Source of the DNA: Cellulomonas sp. JH27-2
Lineage (GTDB): Bacteria; Actinomycetota; Actinomycetes; Actinomycetales; Cellulomonadaceae
NCBI RefSeq assembly: GCF_014837175.1
Contig: NZ_JACYFR010000005.1
Coordinates: 62,001 to 126,000 of the forward strand
Direction: 5' to 3'
Length of the DNA: 64,000 nt
Under the pieces are notes generated by a model. That model did not search any database. It saw only the letters and a list, made by a program, of their open reading frames with translations, and had not been told where the DNA came from. Of this stretch, positions 25,659-34,723 are shown piece after piece. A program made the translations under genes and the position numbers. Every line of letters starts with the position of its first letter. Position 1 is the stretch's first letter.

Positions 25659-26726
25659 TCAGCGGGAGACGTGCTGAGGAGCTGCCAGGTGCCCCTGCCA
25701 CCAGGCGGTGGTCGCGCGGGCGATCGCGTCCCACGGGGTCGCGGCGACTCCGAGCGCGCTCTCGCTGGCACGGGAGTCGACGACGAACGGCGCGTCGAAC
25801 TGGTACAGCACGCGCACCACCTCGCGCACGGGCGGCTTGAGCAGGCCGATCACCTTCAGTGCTCCGGCCGGCACGGGCTTGATCGGGGGCACGGGGACGT
25901 CGGCCTGCTGAGCGAACAGTGCGACCAGCTCGGCGTAGGAGATCGCGCCGTTCGTCGGGGCGATCCACGGCCTGCCCCACGCTGACTCCTGGTCGGCGGC
26001 TGCGGCCAGGGCGGCGACGTAGTCGGGCAGGTACGTCCACGCGTGCGGCTGGTGGGCGTCGCCGACGGGGTGCAGGGCCTTGCCTGCCAGGAGCGGACCG
26101 AACAGGCTCGCACCAGCGTGGGCAGGCCCGGTCGTGCCGGGCCCGACGTAGTCGCTCGCGCGGACCTCCGTCGCGCGGACGCGTCCGGCCTCGTGACGTG
26201 CCAGCGCGTCGTGCCACATCTGCGCGCGCACCTCGCCCTTGCGCTCTGTCGGGCGCAACGGCGTCCGCTCCGTCATGGCTCCCGAGCCCGCGCCGTACCC
26301 GTACAGGTTGGCGGCCGTCACCAGCACGGCTCCTGTGTGCTCCGCGGCATCCATCGCGGCCTCGTTCAGTGCGGGCCAGAGCTCGGGCCAGCGGTCGTAG
26401 CGCGGGTTCGCCGCGTTGATGATCGCTGCCACGCCCGACCCGGAGCCGGTCGCCGAGCCAGTTGCCGAGCCGGTCGCAGGGCCGGTCATCGAGCGACGCG
26501 GCGACCCCGCCGCCGCGTCGAGGACCGCACGCGTCAGGGCGTCGGCATCGGAGGCATCCGCCGCGACGTGCCGGACGCGTCCCGGTGCGGCGGCCCGGTC
26601 GTCGTCGGACACGACGGTGGGCGCGCCCGACCGGGAGACGACCACGACGTCGTCGCCACGACCCGCCAGGTGCCGTGCGAGTGCGGATCCGACGGGTCCC
26701 TTGCCGAGGACGACGTAGCGAGCCAT
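25659..26726 (-). CDS. NAD(P)-dependent epimerase/reductase-like protein
   Basis: A 355-residue extended SDR-like protein: nucleotide-binding GKGPVGSALARHL at residues 8-20, VVVSRSG after beta 2, and a YGYGAG sequence where the SDR catalytic Tyr region is expected. It also has SDYVGPGT and WTYLPDYVAALAAAADQ near the C-terminal substrate domain. A TGS/ATGS low-complexity insert (about residues 80-97) lies between. Substrate unknown. ATG 26726. It is divergent from a TetR-family gene with four palindromic operators in between, so it is very probably that regulator's target. Confidence 0.78.
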   Translation of the reverse strand: MARYVVLGKGPVGSALARHLAGRGDDVVVVSRSGAPTVVSDDDRAAAPGRVRHVAADASDADALTRAVLDAAAGSPRRSMTGPATGSATGSATGSGSGVAAIINAANPRYDRWPELWPALNEAAMDAAEHTGAVLVTAANLYGYGAGSGAMTERTPLRPTERKGEVRAQMWHDALARHEAGRVRATEVRASDYVGPGTTGPAHAGASLFGPLLAGKALHPVGDAHQPHAWTYLPDYVAALAAAADQESAWGRPWIAPTNGAISYAELVALFAQQADVPVPPIKPVPAGALKVIGLLKPPVREVVRVLYQFDAPFVVDSRASESALGVAATPWDAIARATTAWWQGHLAAPQHVSR

Positions 26727-26746
26727 GAGTGCCTCCGAGAAGAAGT

Positions 26747-26833
26747 GAGAGCGGCGCTCTCGAACAAGAGCAATGCTCCAGAACGGATGTCCTCGATGTC
26801 AAGAGCAGTGCTCACATTGCAGAACGCCGCTCT
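26747..26833. promoter_or_regulatory. Four TetR-type operators in a divergent promoter region
   Basis: Four copies of an AGAGCR-N-YGCTCT palindrome: GAGAGCGGCGCTCTC centred at 26754, AGAGCAATGCTCC at 26773, AGAGCAGTGCTCA at 26808 and AGAACGCCGCTCT at 26827. They form two pairs, each 19 bases centre to centre, one pair beside each divergent gene. A CTCGATGTCAAG sequence at 26792-26803 lies between the pairs. Confidence 0.75.
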
Positions 26834-26851
26834 CTTCGAGATCATGCGGGA

Positions 26852-27688
26852 ATGACGGAGAGTGACGAGTCCTCGACACCAGCCGACCCCGCTGGTCCGG
26901 CCGAGCCTGAGGCGCGAACGCCTCGCGAGCGAGCGCGCCTGGCGTTCACGGCTGACCTGATGGGGGCTGCGCGCCGTCGGGTGCGCGAGGACGGGGCGGC
27001 GCAGCTCTCGCTCCGCGCCGTGGCGCGGGATCTGGGCGTCGCGTCGTCGGCCGTGTACCGCTACGTCGACTCGCGTGACGCGCTGCTGACGCTGCTCGTG
27101 ATCGAGGCGTTCGACGGCGCCGGTGCGGCGTGCGAGGAGGCGGCCGAGCGGGCGATCCGCGCCGGCGCGGATCCCGCCCGGACGTGGCTCGCGGTGGCGC
27201 GGGGCTTCCGGACGTGGGCGCACCACGATCGGCACTCCTTCGAGCTGATCTACGGCACGCCGGTCCCCGGTTACCTCGCGCCGCAGGACACCGTGCGGCA
27301 CGCGACGCGCGTCTGGGGCGTCCTCGGCGCGACCGTCGCGCGCGCTCTCGCCGACGGCACCCTGCAGCCGACCGGTCCGCGTCTCCCGGCCGCCGGCATG
27401 GTGACCGACGGGGTCCTCGAGTTCGCGCGAGGAGTGGGCGGCCCGGGTGGGATCGCGGGGACGGGCGCCGACGACGTGCCGGACGGCGCCTCGGACGACG
27501 ACATCGCGGCGGGGGTGGTCCGCTCCGCCGTGCTGTTCGCGGCGCTGCTCGGCGCGGTCTCGATGGAGCTCTACGGCCACCTCCACGGTGTCATGACGGA
27601 CGCCGACCGCGTCTTCGACGTCACGATGGCGACGGTCGCGGCGGGCGTCGGCCTGCACGTACCCCTCGACGACGTGACCGCGGGCTGA
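26852..27688 (+). CDS. TetR-family transcriptional regulator
   Basis: A 278-residue regulator. The N-terminal TetR domain has the helix-turn-helix LSLRAVARDLGVASSAVYRYVDSRDALLTLL (given in part: LGVASSAVYRYVDSRDALL). The C-terminal domain has WLAVARGFRTWAHHDRHSFELIYGTPVPGY, matching the WHG/TetR_C_33 group. It probably represses itself and the divergent NAD-dependent reductase through the four operators between them (inference). Start ATG 26852 is the first in-frame ATG after the operators. The effector is unknown. Confidence 0.85.
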   Translation: MTESDESSTPADPAGPAEPEARTPRERARLAFTADLMGAARRRVREDGAAQLSLRAVARDLGVASSAVYRYVDSRDALLTLLVIEAFDGAGAACEEAAERAIRAGADPARTWLAVARGFRTWAHHDRHSFELIYGTPVPGYLAPQDTVRHATRVWGVLGATVARALADGTLQPTGPRLPAAGMVTDGVLEFARGVGGPGGIAGTGADDVPDGASDDDIAAGVVRSAVLFAALLGAVSMELYGHLHGVMTDADRVFDVTMATVAAGVGLHVPLDDVTAG

Positions 27689-27723
27689 GCCGCACAGGGG
27701 TGCCAGGGCGCGTGGGCGCCCGG

Positions 27724-27729
27724 TAGAGT
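27724..27729 (+). promoter_or_regulatory. -10 box for the purH transcript
   Basis: TAGAGT sits five to twelve bases before the predicted 5' end of the ZTP riboswitch, placing the transcription start near 27736. Confidence 0.5.
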
Positions 27730-27734
27730 CGGTG

Positions 27735-27815
27735 CCGGTCGTGACTGGCGCAGGTGGGGACAACCACCGGGGAGCGGCCGCAGTTCCCTGCCGTGCACCG
27801 CCCGCCTGGGTGCCT
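27735..27815 (+). ncRNA. ZTP riboswitch (pfl motif) of purH
   Basis: The conserved pfl blocks are present in order: GTGACTGGCG (27741-27750), a GGTGGGGACAACCACCGGGGAGCG-like helix and loop (key part CCACCGGGGAGCG at 27764-27776), a variable linker, and the distal CCGCCTGGG (27802-27810) that forms the pseudoknot half. The ZTP class binds ZTP/AICAR-5'-triphosphate, an alarmone of 10-formyl-THF shortage, and turns on purine and folate genes (established). It lies 45 bases upstream of purH, so translation control through the AGGAG Shine-Dalgarno is likely; no intrinsic terminator is visible. Confidence 0.92.
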
Positions 27816-27858
27816 GGGTCTCGACGCCCCGTCCATCGACCCCAGCCAGGAGATGCGC

Positions 27859-29496
27859 ATGAGCCACGCCCCCGCCCCGATCACCTCCGACGTCCCGCCC
27901 GACCTCGAGGATCCGTCGACCCGCCGACGCCTGCGCCGTGCGCTGGTCAGCGTCTACGACAAGACCGGCCTCACCGAGCTGGCCGCCGCGCTGCACGCCG
28001 CGGGCGTCGAGCTGGTCTCGACCGGGTCCACCGCCAGCACGATCGCGGCCACGGGTGTGCCGGTCACACGCGTCGAGGACCTGACCGGGTTCCCGGAGTG
28101 CCTGGACGGGCGCGTCAAGACGCTGCACCCGCGGGTGCACGCTGGCGTGCTCGCCGACACGCGTCGTCCCGAGCACCTCGCACAGCTCGACGACCTCGGC
28201 ATCGCTCCGTTCGAGCTCGTCGTCGTGAACCTGTACCCGTTCACGGCCACGGTCGCGTCGGGCGCAGGACCCGACGAGTGCGTCGAGCAGATCGACATCG
28301 GCGGGCCGTCCATGGTGCGCGCGGCCGCGAAGAACCACCCCAGCGTGGCCGTCGTCGTCGACCCCGCGCGGTACGGCGACGTGACCGCGGCCGTCGCGGC
28401 CGGCGGGTTCACGCTCGGCGAGCGTCGTCGGCTCGCCGCCGCAGCGTTCGCCCACACGGCGGCCTACGACGTGGCGGTGTCGTCGTGGTTCGCGTCGTCG
28501 TACGCGCCCGACGAGTCCGCCGCGGACTCGGGCTTCCCGGGCGTGCTCGGTGCCACGTGGGAGCGGGGCGACGTCCTGCGCTACGGCGAGAACCCGCACC
28601 AGAACGCGGCACTGTACCTCTCCGACGAGGGTGTGGCCGGCCGCGGCCTCGCGGGGGCCGAGCAGCTGCACGGCAAGGCGATGAGCTACAACAACTACGT
28701 CGATGCCGACGCTGCATGGCGAGCCGCGCACGACCACGACGCGCCCACGGTCGCGATCATCAAGCACGCCAACCCCTGCGGCATCGCGGTGGGCACCGAC
28801 GTCGCCGACGCGCACGCCAAGGCGCACGCGTGCGACCCCGTCTCGGCGTTCGGCGGCGTCATCGCCACCAACCGCACGCTCACTGCGGCGGCCGCCGAGC
28901 AGATCGCGCCCATCTTCACCGAGGTCGTCCTGGCGCCCGACTTCGAGCCCGAGGCCGTCGAGATCCTCAGCCGCAAGAAGAACGTCCGCGTGCTGCGCGT
29001 GCAGGCCGCGGTCACGGCCGACGTCGAGCTGCGGCCCGTCACGGGCGGCGTGCTGCTGCAGCAGACCGACCGGATCGACGCGGCCGGCGACGACCCGAGC
29101 ACGTGGACCCTGGCGACCGGGCAGGCCGCCGACGAGGCGACGCTCGCCGACCTCACCTTCGCGTGGCGGGCGGTGCGGGCCGTGAAGTCGAACGCGATCC
29201 TGCTCGCGTCCGACGGCGCGTCGGTGGGTGTCGGGATGGGCCAGGTCAACCGGGTGGACTCGTGCAAGCTGGCCGTCGAGCGTGCCAACACGGGCGACGT
29301 CGAGCGGGCCCGAGGTGCCGTCGCGGCGTCGGACGCGTTCTTCCCGTTCGCCGACGGCCTGCAGGTGCTGCTCGACGCCGGCGTGCGGGCCGTCGTCCAG
29401 CCCGGGGGGTCCGTGCGCGACGAGGAGGTCATCGCGGCGGCCGAGGCGGCCGGCGTGACCCTCTACCTGACGGGGACGCGCCACTTCGCGCACTGA
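27859..29496 (+). CDS. purH: AICAR transformylase/IMP cyclohydrolase
   Basis: A bifunctional 545-residue enzyme for the last two steps of IMP synthesis, using 10-formyl-THF. The N-terminal cyclohydrolase (about 1-210) shows [33 protein letters not shown] and [12 protein letters not shown]. The transformylase has [30 protein letters not shown] and the catalytic Lys302-His303 in [10 protein letters not shown], ending TGTRHFAH as in all PurH. ATG 27859 has AGGAG six bases upstream; ATG 27853 is in frame but badly placed. Controlled by the ZTP riboswitch just upstream. Confidence 0.97.
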   Translation: MSHAPAPITSDVPPDLEDPSTRRRLRRALVSVYDKTGLTELAAALHAAGVELVSTGSTASTIAATGVPVTRVEDLTGFPECLDGRVKTLHPRVHAGVLADTRRPEHLAQLDDLGIAPFELVVVNLYPFTATVASGAGPDECVEQIDIGGPSMVRAAAKNHPSVAVVVDPARYGDVTAAVAAGGFTLGERRRLAAAAFAHTAAYDVAVSSWFASSYAPDESAADSGFPGVLGATWERGDVLRYGENPHQNAALYLSDEGVAGRGLAGAEQLHGKAMSYNNYVDADAAWRAAHDHDAPTVAIIKHANPCGIAVGTDVADAHAKAHACDPVSAFGGVIATNRTLTAAAAEQIAPIFTEVVLAPDFEPEAVEILSRKKNVRVLRVQAAVTADVELRPVTGGVLLQQTDRIDAAGDDPSTWTLATGQAADEATLADLTFAWRAVRAVKSNAILLASDGASVGVGMGQVNRVDSCKLAVERANTGDVERARGAVAASDAFFPFADGLQVLLDAGVRAVVQPGGSVRDEEVIAAAEAAGVTLYLTGTRHFAH

Positions 29497-29506
29497 GCAG
29501 TGTGGG

Positions 29507-29548
29507 TGCCCCGCCGGCGGACCGACGTCATGGTCCGCCGGCGGGGCA
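29507..29548. terminator. Perfect 17-base hairpin between purH and FAD reductase
   Basis: Arms TGCCCCGCCGGCGGACC / GGTCCGCCGGCGGGGCA with an eight-base loop between convergent genes; a shared bidirectional terminator. Confidence 0.85.
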
Positions 29549-29606
29549 TCTGCGTCGGTGCGTCAGACCAGCGCCCCCCAGCGGCCGGCCGGCTCAGCGT
29601 GGCAGG

Positions 29607-30980
29607 TCAGCGCACCTGCGCCGCACGCAACGGCTGCGCGGTCACGGCGGCGACGTCGCGGTCGAGCCGCGGCAGGTCGAGGTCCCCGAACAGACGCCGA
29701 GCCGCGCCGACGTCGCGCGGGCGGTCGACCGTGAGGATCGCGCTGAGCGTCTGCTCGCCCGCACGGAACCAGAGGGCGGACCAGCCTTCGCCTTCTGACG
29801 GATCGCCCCGCAGCACCACGTCGTCGGCCTCGTCGGGCAGGCCGAACAGCGTCAGGTCGTGACCGAGCTGCGTCGAGAAGACGTACGGCACGGGGTCGGC
29901 TGCATCAGCTGCTCTGCCACTCCCTGTGCCATTCCCTGTTTCATTTCCTGCGCCAGGTCCAGCGTCGTCGGCGCCTCCGCCGGCCGTCCTGCGGGCGCGC
30001 ACGAGGTCCGCCGCCAGGATGGCAGGCCCGCGCAGCGCACCGTCCCAGTGGCCACCGGGCACCCAGCCGTGCCGCCGCGACCGTCGTCGGGCGACGTCAC
30101 CGACGGCGCGCACCCGACGGGACGCACCGATGACCGCGTGGTGCTCGTCGACGCGCAGCGAGCCGTCGAGGTCGCGGGGGAGGGCGTCGCCGAGCCAGTC
30201 GGTCGCGGGCCGCGCACCGACGGCCGCGAGAACCACGTCGGCGGGGACGCGCGTCCCGTCGGCGAGCAGGACGCCGTCCTCGTCGACGCCCGCCACCTGG
30301 GCAGCGGTGCGCAGCTCGACGCCCACGTCCGCGAACCACCCGGTGGCCAGCGCCCCGACGCGCGCGCCCACGGCGCCGGCGAGTGGTGCGGGACCGGCCT
30401 CGAGCACGGTGACCCGTGCCCCGACGGCCGCCGCGACGCCGGCGACCTCCGCGCCGATCCAGCCCGCCCCGATCACGACCAGCCGCGCCCCCGGCACCAC
30501 TCGAGCGCGCAGTGCGGCGGCGTCGTCGGCCGTGTGCAGGACCAGGGCGTGCTCCCAGCCGGGGACCCGGCGCGCCCGGGCGCCGGTGGCGAGCACGACG
30601 GCGTCGGCCGAGACCTCGCCCCCGCTCGCGGTGCGCACGACGACCTCGTCCGGTGCGAGCCGCAGCCCCGTCGCGGGCTCGGCCAGCCGGGCGTCGTCCG
30701 CGAGGTGCACCAGGTCGACGCCGAGCTCCTGGGACAGCCACGCCGGCTCGGTGCGATCGAGCAGGTGCTTCGACAGCGGCGGACGGTCGTACGGCGCACG
30801 GCCCTCGCCGCCGAGGACCGTGAGGTGACCGTCGAAACCCGCTTCCCGCAGGGCGCCGACGGTCTGCGTCGCGGCCAGGCCCGCACCGACGACCACGATG
30901 CGGCGCGGTGACGTGGCGAGATCCTCCGTCGGTGCGGCCCCGTCGAGCTCGGACGGGGGCGGCGCGGTCGGGGACGTCAC
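29607..30980 (-). CDS. FAD-dependent ferredoxin-reductase-like oxidoreductase
   Basis: A 457-residue flavoprotein of the rhodocoxin/putidaredoxin-reductase type. FAD-binding VVVGAGLAATQTVGALRE, APYDRPPLSKHLL (family hallmark), ATGARARRVPG, a second dinucleotide fold VVIGAGWIGAEVAGVAAAVGARVTVLE for NAD(P)H and the FAD-closing VRAVGDVA. The C-terminal reductase domain carries a GNETGNGTGSG insert. Electron partner unknown; no ferredoxin or P450 is nearby. Start GTG 30980 has TACCGT seven bases upstream (leaderless). Its -10 box overlaps the -10 box of the divergent DUF3017 gene. Confidence 0.87.
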   Translation of the reverse strand: MTSPTAPPPSELDGAAPTEDLATSPRRIVVVGAGLAATQTVGALREAGFDGHLTVLGGEGRAPYDRPPLSKHLLDRTEPAWLSQELGVDLVHLADDARLAEPATGLRLAPDEVVVRTASGGEVSADAVVLATGARARRVPGWEHALVLHTADDAAALRARVVPGARLVVIGAGWIGAEVAGVAAAVGARVTVLEAGPAPLAGAVGARVGALATGWFADVGVELRTAAQVAGVDEDGVLLADGTRVPADVVLAAVGARPATDWLGDALPRDLDGSLRVDEHHAVIGASRRVRAVGDVARRRSRRHGWVPGGHWDGALRGPAILAADLVRARRTAGGGADDAGPGAGNETGNGTGSGRAADAADPVPYVFSTQLGHDLTLFGLPDEADDVVLRGDPSEGEGWSALWFRAGEQTLSAILTVDRPRDVGAARRLFGDLDLPRLDRDVAAVTAQPLRAAQVR

Positions 30981-30987
30981 CCGCGCA

Positions 30988-30996
30988 ACGGTAGTC
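30988..30996. promoter_or_regulatory. Overlapping divergent -10 boxes
   Basis: The sequence ACGGTAGTCT contains TACCGT on the minus strand (30993-30988, for the FAD reductase) and TAGTCT on the plus strand (30991-30996, for the DUF3017 gene). The two promoters cannot be open at the same time. Confidence 0.5.
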
Positions 30997-31017
30997 TCCC
31001 GGGACAGGAGGATCATC

Positions 31018-31566
31018 GTGGTCGTGAAGCGAGCGGACGGTTCGGCATCTCAGGTGCCCGACGAGGTGGAGCAGGCGCGGCTCGTCGATGCGCAGGACGC
31101 GCGCGACGAGCGGGCGGCCCTCATCGAGCAGACGTCGGGTTCCGCGCAGGAGTCGAGCTCCGAGCACGCGTCTCGCGATGACGTGGCACCTCGCGACGAA
31201 CGGACCCAGCAGGCCCGCGATGCACAGGTGAGTGACGATCAGGTCGCACTGGCACGCGCCGTGCACGAACGCGATCCGCGTGCCATCGCGCGTGCGTCGT
31301 TGGATGCCGGCCGCAACGTCTCCCTGTGGTGGACGAGCGCCGGTGTCGTCGTCGCGCTCGTCGTCTCGCTCGTCGTCGGGACGCGGGCGGGCGCGTACAC
31401 GCTCGCCGGCGTCCTCTTGGCGGGCGCGGTCGCCCGGCTGCTGCTGCCGTCACCTGGCCCGCTCGCGATCTCGGTGCGGGCGCGGTGGATCGACGTCACG
31501 ATCCTCGGCGTGCTCGCGGCGAGCATCGGCCTGCTGGCACAGCTGCTTCCCGGCAACACGCTCTGA
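31018..31566 (+). CDS. DUF3017 membrane protein
   Basis: A 182-residue protein: about 95 charged, disordered residues, then three membrane segments (LWWTSAGVVVALVVSLVVG, YTLAGVLLAGAVARLLL, VTILGVLAASIGLLAQLL) with GPLAISVRARWIDV between the second and third. The C-terminal 85 residues match DUF3017, commonly found beside purH, folD or mdh in actinobacteria. Start GTG 31018 has AGGAGG six bases upstream; GTG 31024 is too far from it. Confidence 0.75.
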   Translation: MVVKRADGSASQVPDEVEQARLVDAQDARDERAALIEQTSGSAQESSSEHASRDDVAPRDERTQQARDAQVSDDQVALARAVHERDPRAIARASLDAGRNVSLWWTSAGVVVALVVSLVVGTRAGAYTLAGVLLAGAVARLLLPSPGPLAISVRARWIDVTILGVLAASIGLLAQLLPGNTL

Positions 31567-31613
31567 CCGGGCCGTCGTCGACGGCCGCACACACTCAGGG
31601 CCCGCCGCCCGCA

Positions 31614-31659
31614 GAACGAGCGAAGCGCCCGACCTGACGGTCGGGCGCTCCGTTCGTTC
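31614..31659. terminator. Hairpin between DUF3017 gene and aquaporin
   Basis: Core arms AGCGCCCGACC / GGTCGGGCGCT with a TGAC loop, extended outward by GAACGA / TCGTTC with two mismatches. Lies between convergent stops at 31566 and 31714. Confidence 0.8.
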
Positions 31660-31713
31660 CGGCGTCGGCCGGAGGGGGCGGCGGTCGGTTCGACGAGCCG
31701 GCCCCCGGCAGGC

Positions 31714-32826
31714 TCAGGCCTGGCGCTCGTTCACGACGAGGACGTCCTCGTCGGTGACGTAGACGTCGTCCTCACCGAGCAGGTTGTCGTCCGCCGGCTC
31801 GGCGGCGAAGGCGCGGTAGATGAGGCCCGCGATCGCGCCACCGAGCAGCGGGGCCACCCAGAAGAGCCACAGCTGCTTGAACGCCCAGCCCTCGGAGAAG
31901 ATGGCGGCGGCCGTCGAGCGGGCCGGGTTGAGCGACGCGTTGGTGACGGGCATCGCGATCAGGATGAGCACGGCGAGCGTGAGACCGATGGCGAACGGGC
32001 CGACGACGCTCTTCGAGCGACGGTCGGTGACACCCAGGATGACGCCGACGAAGACGGCCGTGACGACGGCCTCGATCAGCAGCGCCTGGAGCAGCGAGAA
32101 CTGCACCGCGCCCTGCGAGCCGGTCCCGAGCGGGGAGTGCTCGCCGAATCCGTTCGCGACTGCCGAGAAGAAGTTGCGCACGGAGCCCTTGCCGTCCTGT
32201 GCGACCGCGCCCGGGAGCTTGGACGGAACCGAGATGAAGAGGACCGCGGCGGCGATCGCGCCGCCGACGAGCTGGGCCACCCAGTAGGGGACCACGTCGC
32301 GCCAGGACGTGCGGCCCGCGAGGGCAGCACCGAACGTCACCGCCGGGTTGAAGTGTCCGCCCGAGACGTAGCCGACGGCAGCGGCACCACCGGCGACGGC
32401 GATGCCGAACGCGAGCGCGACGCCGAGTCCGCCGGCGCCGCCACCCGTCGCAGCGAACGTGGAGCTCGCGTAGAGCGCGACACCCAGGCCCGCGAGGACC
32501 AGGAAGAACGTGCCGAAGACCTCGGCGCCGAGTCGCGCGACGAGCGACGGGCCCGTGACGATCGCCGTACCGGCAGGGACGACGTACGCGTCGATCTCCT
32601 CGACGGTGACGTCGGCCTCCTCGTCGTCGACGACCGGTGCAGCCGCGGCAGGCGCAGCGTCGGGCTTGGCGAACGTGGGCGGCTCCGGCGTGGCGTCGGG
32701 CTGCGTAGCCGCGGGTGCGGCCGAGTCGGCGTTGGTGGCGTCGGATGCAGTCGCGTCGGCCGCCGCCGCTGCGGTGACCTCCTCGGGCTCCGGCGAGCCG
32801 GCGACCGGGTCAGGTGTCTGGGACAT
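31714..32826 (-). CDS. MIP-family aquaporin/glycerol channel
   Basis: A 370-residue protein. The first 105 residues are an Ala/Thr/Asp-rich cytoplasmic extension unusual for the family. Six membrane helices follow, with both NPA loops intact: GGHFNPAVTFGAAL near residue 162 and TNASLNPARSTAA near 297. The NPAR in the second loop has the selectivity-filter Arg of aquaporins. A long loop (VPSKLPGAVAQDGKGSVRNFF) after helix 4 is also present. Water rather than glycerol specificity is likely from the loops but not certain. ATG 32826 is chosen because MSQTPDP starts the open, non-repetitive region. Divergent from icd. Confidence 0.88.
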   Translation of the reverse strand: MSQTPDPVAGSPEPEEVTAAAAADATASDATNADSAAPAATQPDATPEPPTFAKPDAAPAAAAPVVDDEEADVTVEEIDAYVVPAGTAIVTGPSLVARLGAEVFGTFFLVLAGLGVALYASSTFAATGGGAGGLGVALAFGIAVAGGAAAVGYVSGGHFNPAVTFGAALAGRTSWRDVVPYWVAQLVGGAIAAAVLFISVPSKLPGAVAQDGKGSVRNFFSAVANGFGEHSPLGTGSQGAVQFSLLQALLIEAVVTAVFVGVILGVTDRRSKSVVGPFAIGLTLAVLILIAMPVTNASLNPARSTAAAIFSEGWAFKQLWLFWVAPLLGGAIAGLIYRAFAAEPADDNLLGEDDVYVTDEDVLVVNERQA

Positions 32827-33037
32827 GTTGGTCCTGTCATGTGTGATCGAGATCGAAACGGGCGTGGGCCAGCGTCCTGCGCGAGCCGCCCTTGACGGCC
32901 AGCATGCCAGGCCAGGCACCCTGCGTCACCGCAACAGGCGGACAAATCGCATCCTGGACGCCTGTGAGTTGGCTGGACGTGCGGTGGCGGGCGCCGCGAT
33001 CGCGGGCTGTGCGGGCCGGAGGGACCCGGATCGACCA

Positions 33038-33058
33038 AGTCTCTCGATGTCGAGTAAT
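33038..33058 (+). promoter_or_regulatory. icd promoter with CTCGATGTCGAG operator
   Basis: The palindrome CTCGATGTCGAG (33041-33052) abuts TAATCT (33053-33058), a good -10 box, and fills the spacer of the promoter, 92 bases before the icd start. A repressor bound here would block RNA polymerase. The core is shared with the sucC upstream region (20383-20394). Confidence 0.6.
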
Positions 33059-33149
33059 CTTTCCTGCGGACGCAGGAGCCCGCGCGACCAACAAAGGTCG
33101 CCGCAGGGGTGCCTCATCCCCGCTCAGTCACCAGCACAGGAGATCCCGC

Positions 33150-34367
33150 ATGGCGAAGATCAAGGTTGTCGGCCCGGTCGTCGAGCTCGACGGCGACGAG
33201 ATGACGCGCATCATCTGGCAGTTCATCAAGGACCGTCTGATCCACCCCTACCTCGACGTCGACCTGCGGTACTACGACCTGTCGATCCAGAACCGCGACG
33301 CGACCGACGACCAGGTGACGATCGACGCCGCCCACGCCATCAAGGAGCACGGCGTCGGCGTCAAGTGCGCGACGATCACGCCTGACGAGGCGCGCGTCGA
33401 GGAGTTCGGCCTGAAGAAGATGTGGGTCTCGCCGAACGGCACGATCCGCAACATCCTGGGCGGTGTCGTCTTCCGCGAGCCGATCATCATCTCGAACATC
33501 CCGCGCCTGGTCCCGGGCTGGAACAAGCCGATCATCATCGGCCGTCACGCCCACGGCGACCAGTACAAGGCCACCAACTTCAAGGTGCCCGGCGCCGGCA
33601 CCCTGACGCTCACGTACACCCCTGCAGACGGCTCCGAGCCGCTCGTCCAGGAGGTCGTGACCTACCCCGAGGCCGGCGGCGTCGCGATGGGCATGTACAA
33701 CTTCAACGAGTCGATCCGCGACTTCGCGCGCGCCTCGTTCGCCTACGGCCTGCAGCGCGGCTACCCCGTGTACCTGTCGACCAAGAACACGATCCTCAAG
33801 GCCTACGACGGCGCCTTCAAGGACATCTTCCAGGAGGTGTTCGACGCCGAGTTCGCGGCCGACTTTGCCGCTGCCGGTCTCACCTACGAGCACCGCCTGA
33901 TCGACGACATGGTCGCTGCTGCCATGAAGTGGGAGGGCGGCTACGTCTGGGCGTGCAAGAACTACGACGGCGACGTGCAGTCCGACACCGTCGCTCAGGG
34001 CTTCGGCTCGCTCGGCCTCATGACGTCCGTCCTCATGACTCCCGACGGCCAGACCGTCGAGGCCGAGGCGGCCCACGGCACGGTCACGCGGCACTACCGC
34101 CAGCACCAGGCCGGCAAGCCGACCTCGACCAACCCCATCGCGTCGATCTTCGCCTGGACCGGCGGTCTCAAGCACCGCGGCAAGCTGGACGGCACCCCCG
34201 AGGTCACGGAGTTCGCCGAGACGCTCGAGAACGTCGTCATCACGACCGTCGAGAGCGGCAAGATGACGAAGGACCTCGCCGCGCTGGTCGGTCCCGAGCA
34301 GGAGTGGCTGACGACAGAGGACTTCCTCGCAGCCCTCGACGAGAACCTGGCTGCCCGCCTGGGCTGA
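33150..34367 (+). CDS. icd: NADP-dependent isocitrate dehydrogenase
   Basis: A 405-residue eukaryotic-type (homodimeric) NADP-ICDH: isocitrate to 2-oxoglutarate plus CO2 and NADPH. Diagnostic stretches are [18 protein letters not shown] at the start, [67 protein letters not shown] (metal Asp residues), [13 protein letters not shown] and [22 protein letters not shown] 33150 has CAGGAG upstream. Preceded by a strong promoter-operator and followed by a hairpin. Confidence 0.97.
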   Translation: MAKIKVVGPVVELDGDEMTRIIWQFIKDRLIHPYLDVDLRYYDLSIQNRDATDDQVTIDAAHAIKEHGVGVKCATITPDEARVEEFGLKKMWVSPNGTIRNILGGVVFREPIIISNIPRLVPGWNKPIIIGRHAHGDQYKATNFKVPGAGTLTLTYTPADGSEPLVQEVVTYPEAGGVAMGMYNFNESIRDFARASFAYGLQRGYPVYLSTKNTILKAYDGAFKDIFQEVFDAEFAADFAAAGLTYEHRLIDDMVAAAMKWEGGYVWACKNYDGDVQSDTVAQGFGSLGLMTSVLMTPDGQTVEAEAAHGTVTRHYRQHQAGKPTSTNPIASIFAWTGGLKHRGKLDGTPEVTEFAETLENVVITTVESGKMTKDLAALVGPEQEWLTTEDFLAALDENLAARLG

Positions 34368-34386
34368 CAGTTCCGCGCACGGCGCG

Positions 34387-34422
34387 AACGCCGGGTGGTC
34401 CTTGACGGGACCGCCCGGCGTT
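34387..34422 (+). terminator. Intrinsic-type terminator after icd
   Basis: Arms AACGCCGGGTGGTCC / GGACCGCCCGGCGTT (one T-G pair) with a six-base loop, followed by CTGTCGTTT, 20 bases after the icd stop. Confidence 0.8.
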
Positions 34423-34723
34423 CTGTCGTTTCATGACGGCCCGCGGTTCCGGGCGCGGGCGTGAGCTGGGCGCGCCGGGCTGGCGGAACGGTGATGAGCA
34501 CACGGCGACGAGTGCGCGCAACGACAAACGCGTGCCAGTACGAGTGCGTGCGAGGACGCGCGTGTACGACGGCGAAGGCGGGCGCGGACGATGGCGATGG
34601 CGTTGGCCAGTGCGCCCCGCCGGTGGGCGGAGGCGTGGAAGCGGACGAACGAGTTCGGGCAGGTGCTTGCGTCGCTGGAGCCAGGTAAGTCTGGAGGCCT
34701 TGGGTGCTGCTCGTGCGCCGCGG
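34423..34723. other. 301 bases with no supported gene
   Basis: Between the icd terminator and the end of the DUF222/HNH gene. The open frames here are arginine- or glycine-rich with no recognisable protein and no Shine-Dalgarno or TANNNT start box, so I regard it as 3' flank. No repeat or RNA structure stood out. Confidence 0.5.
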
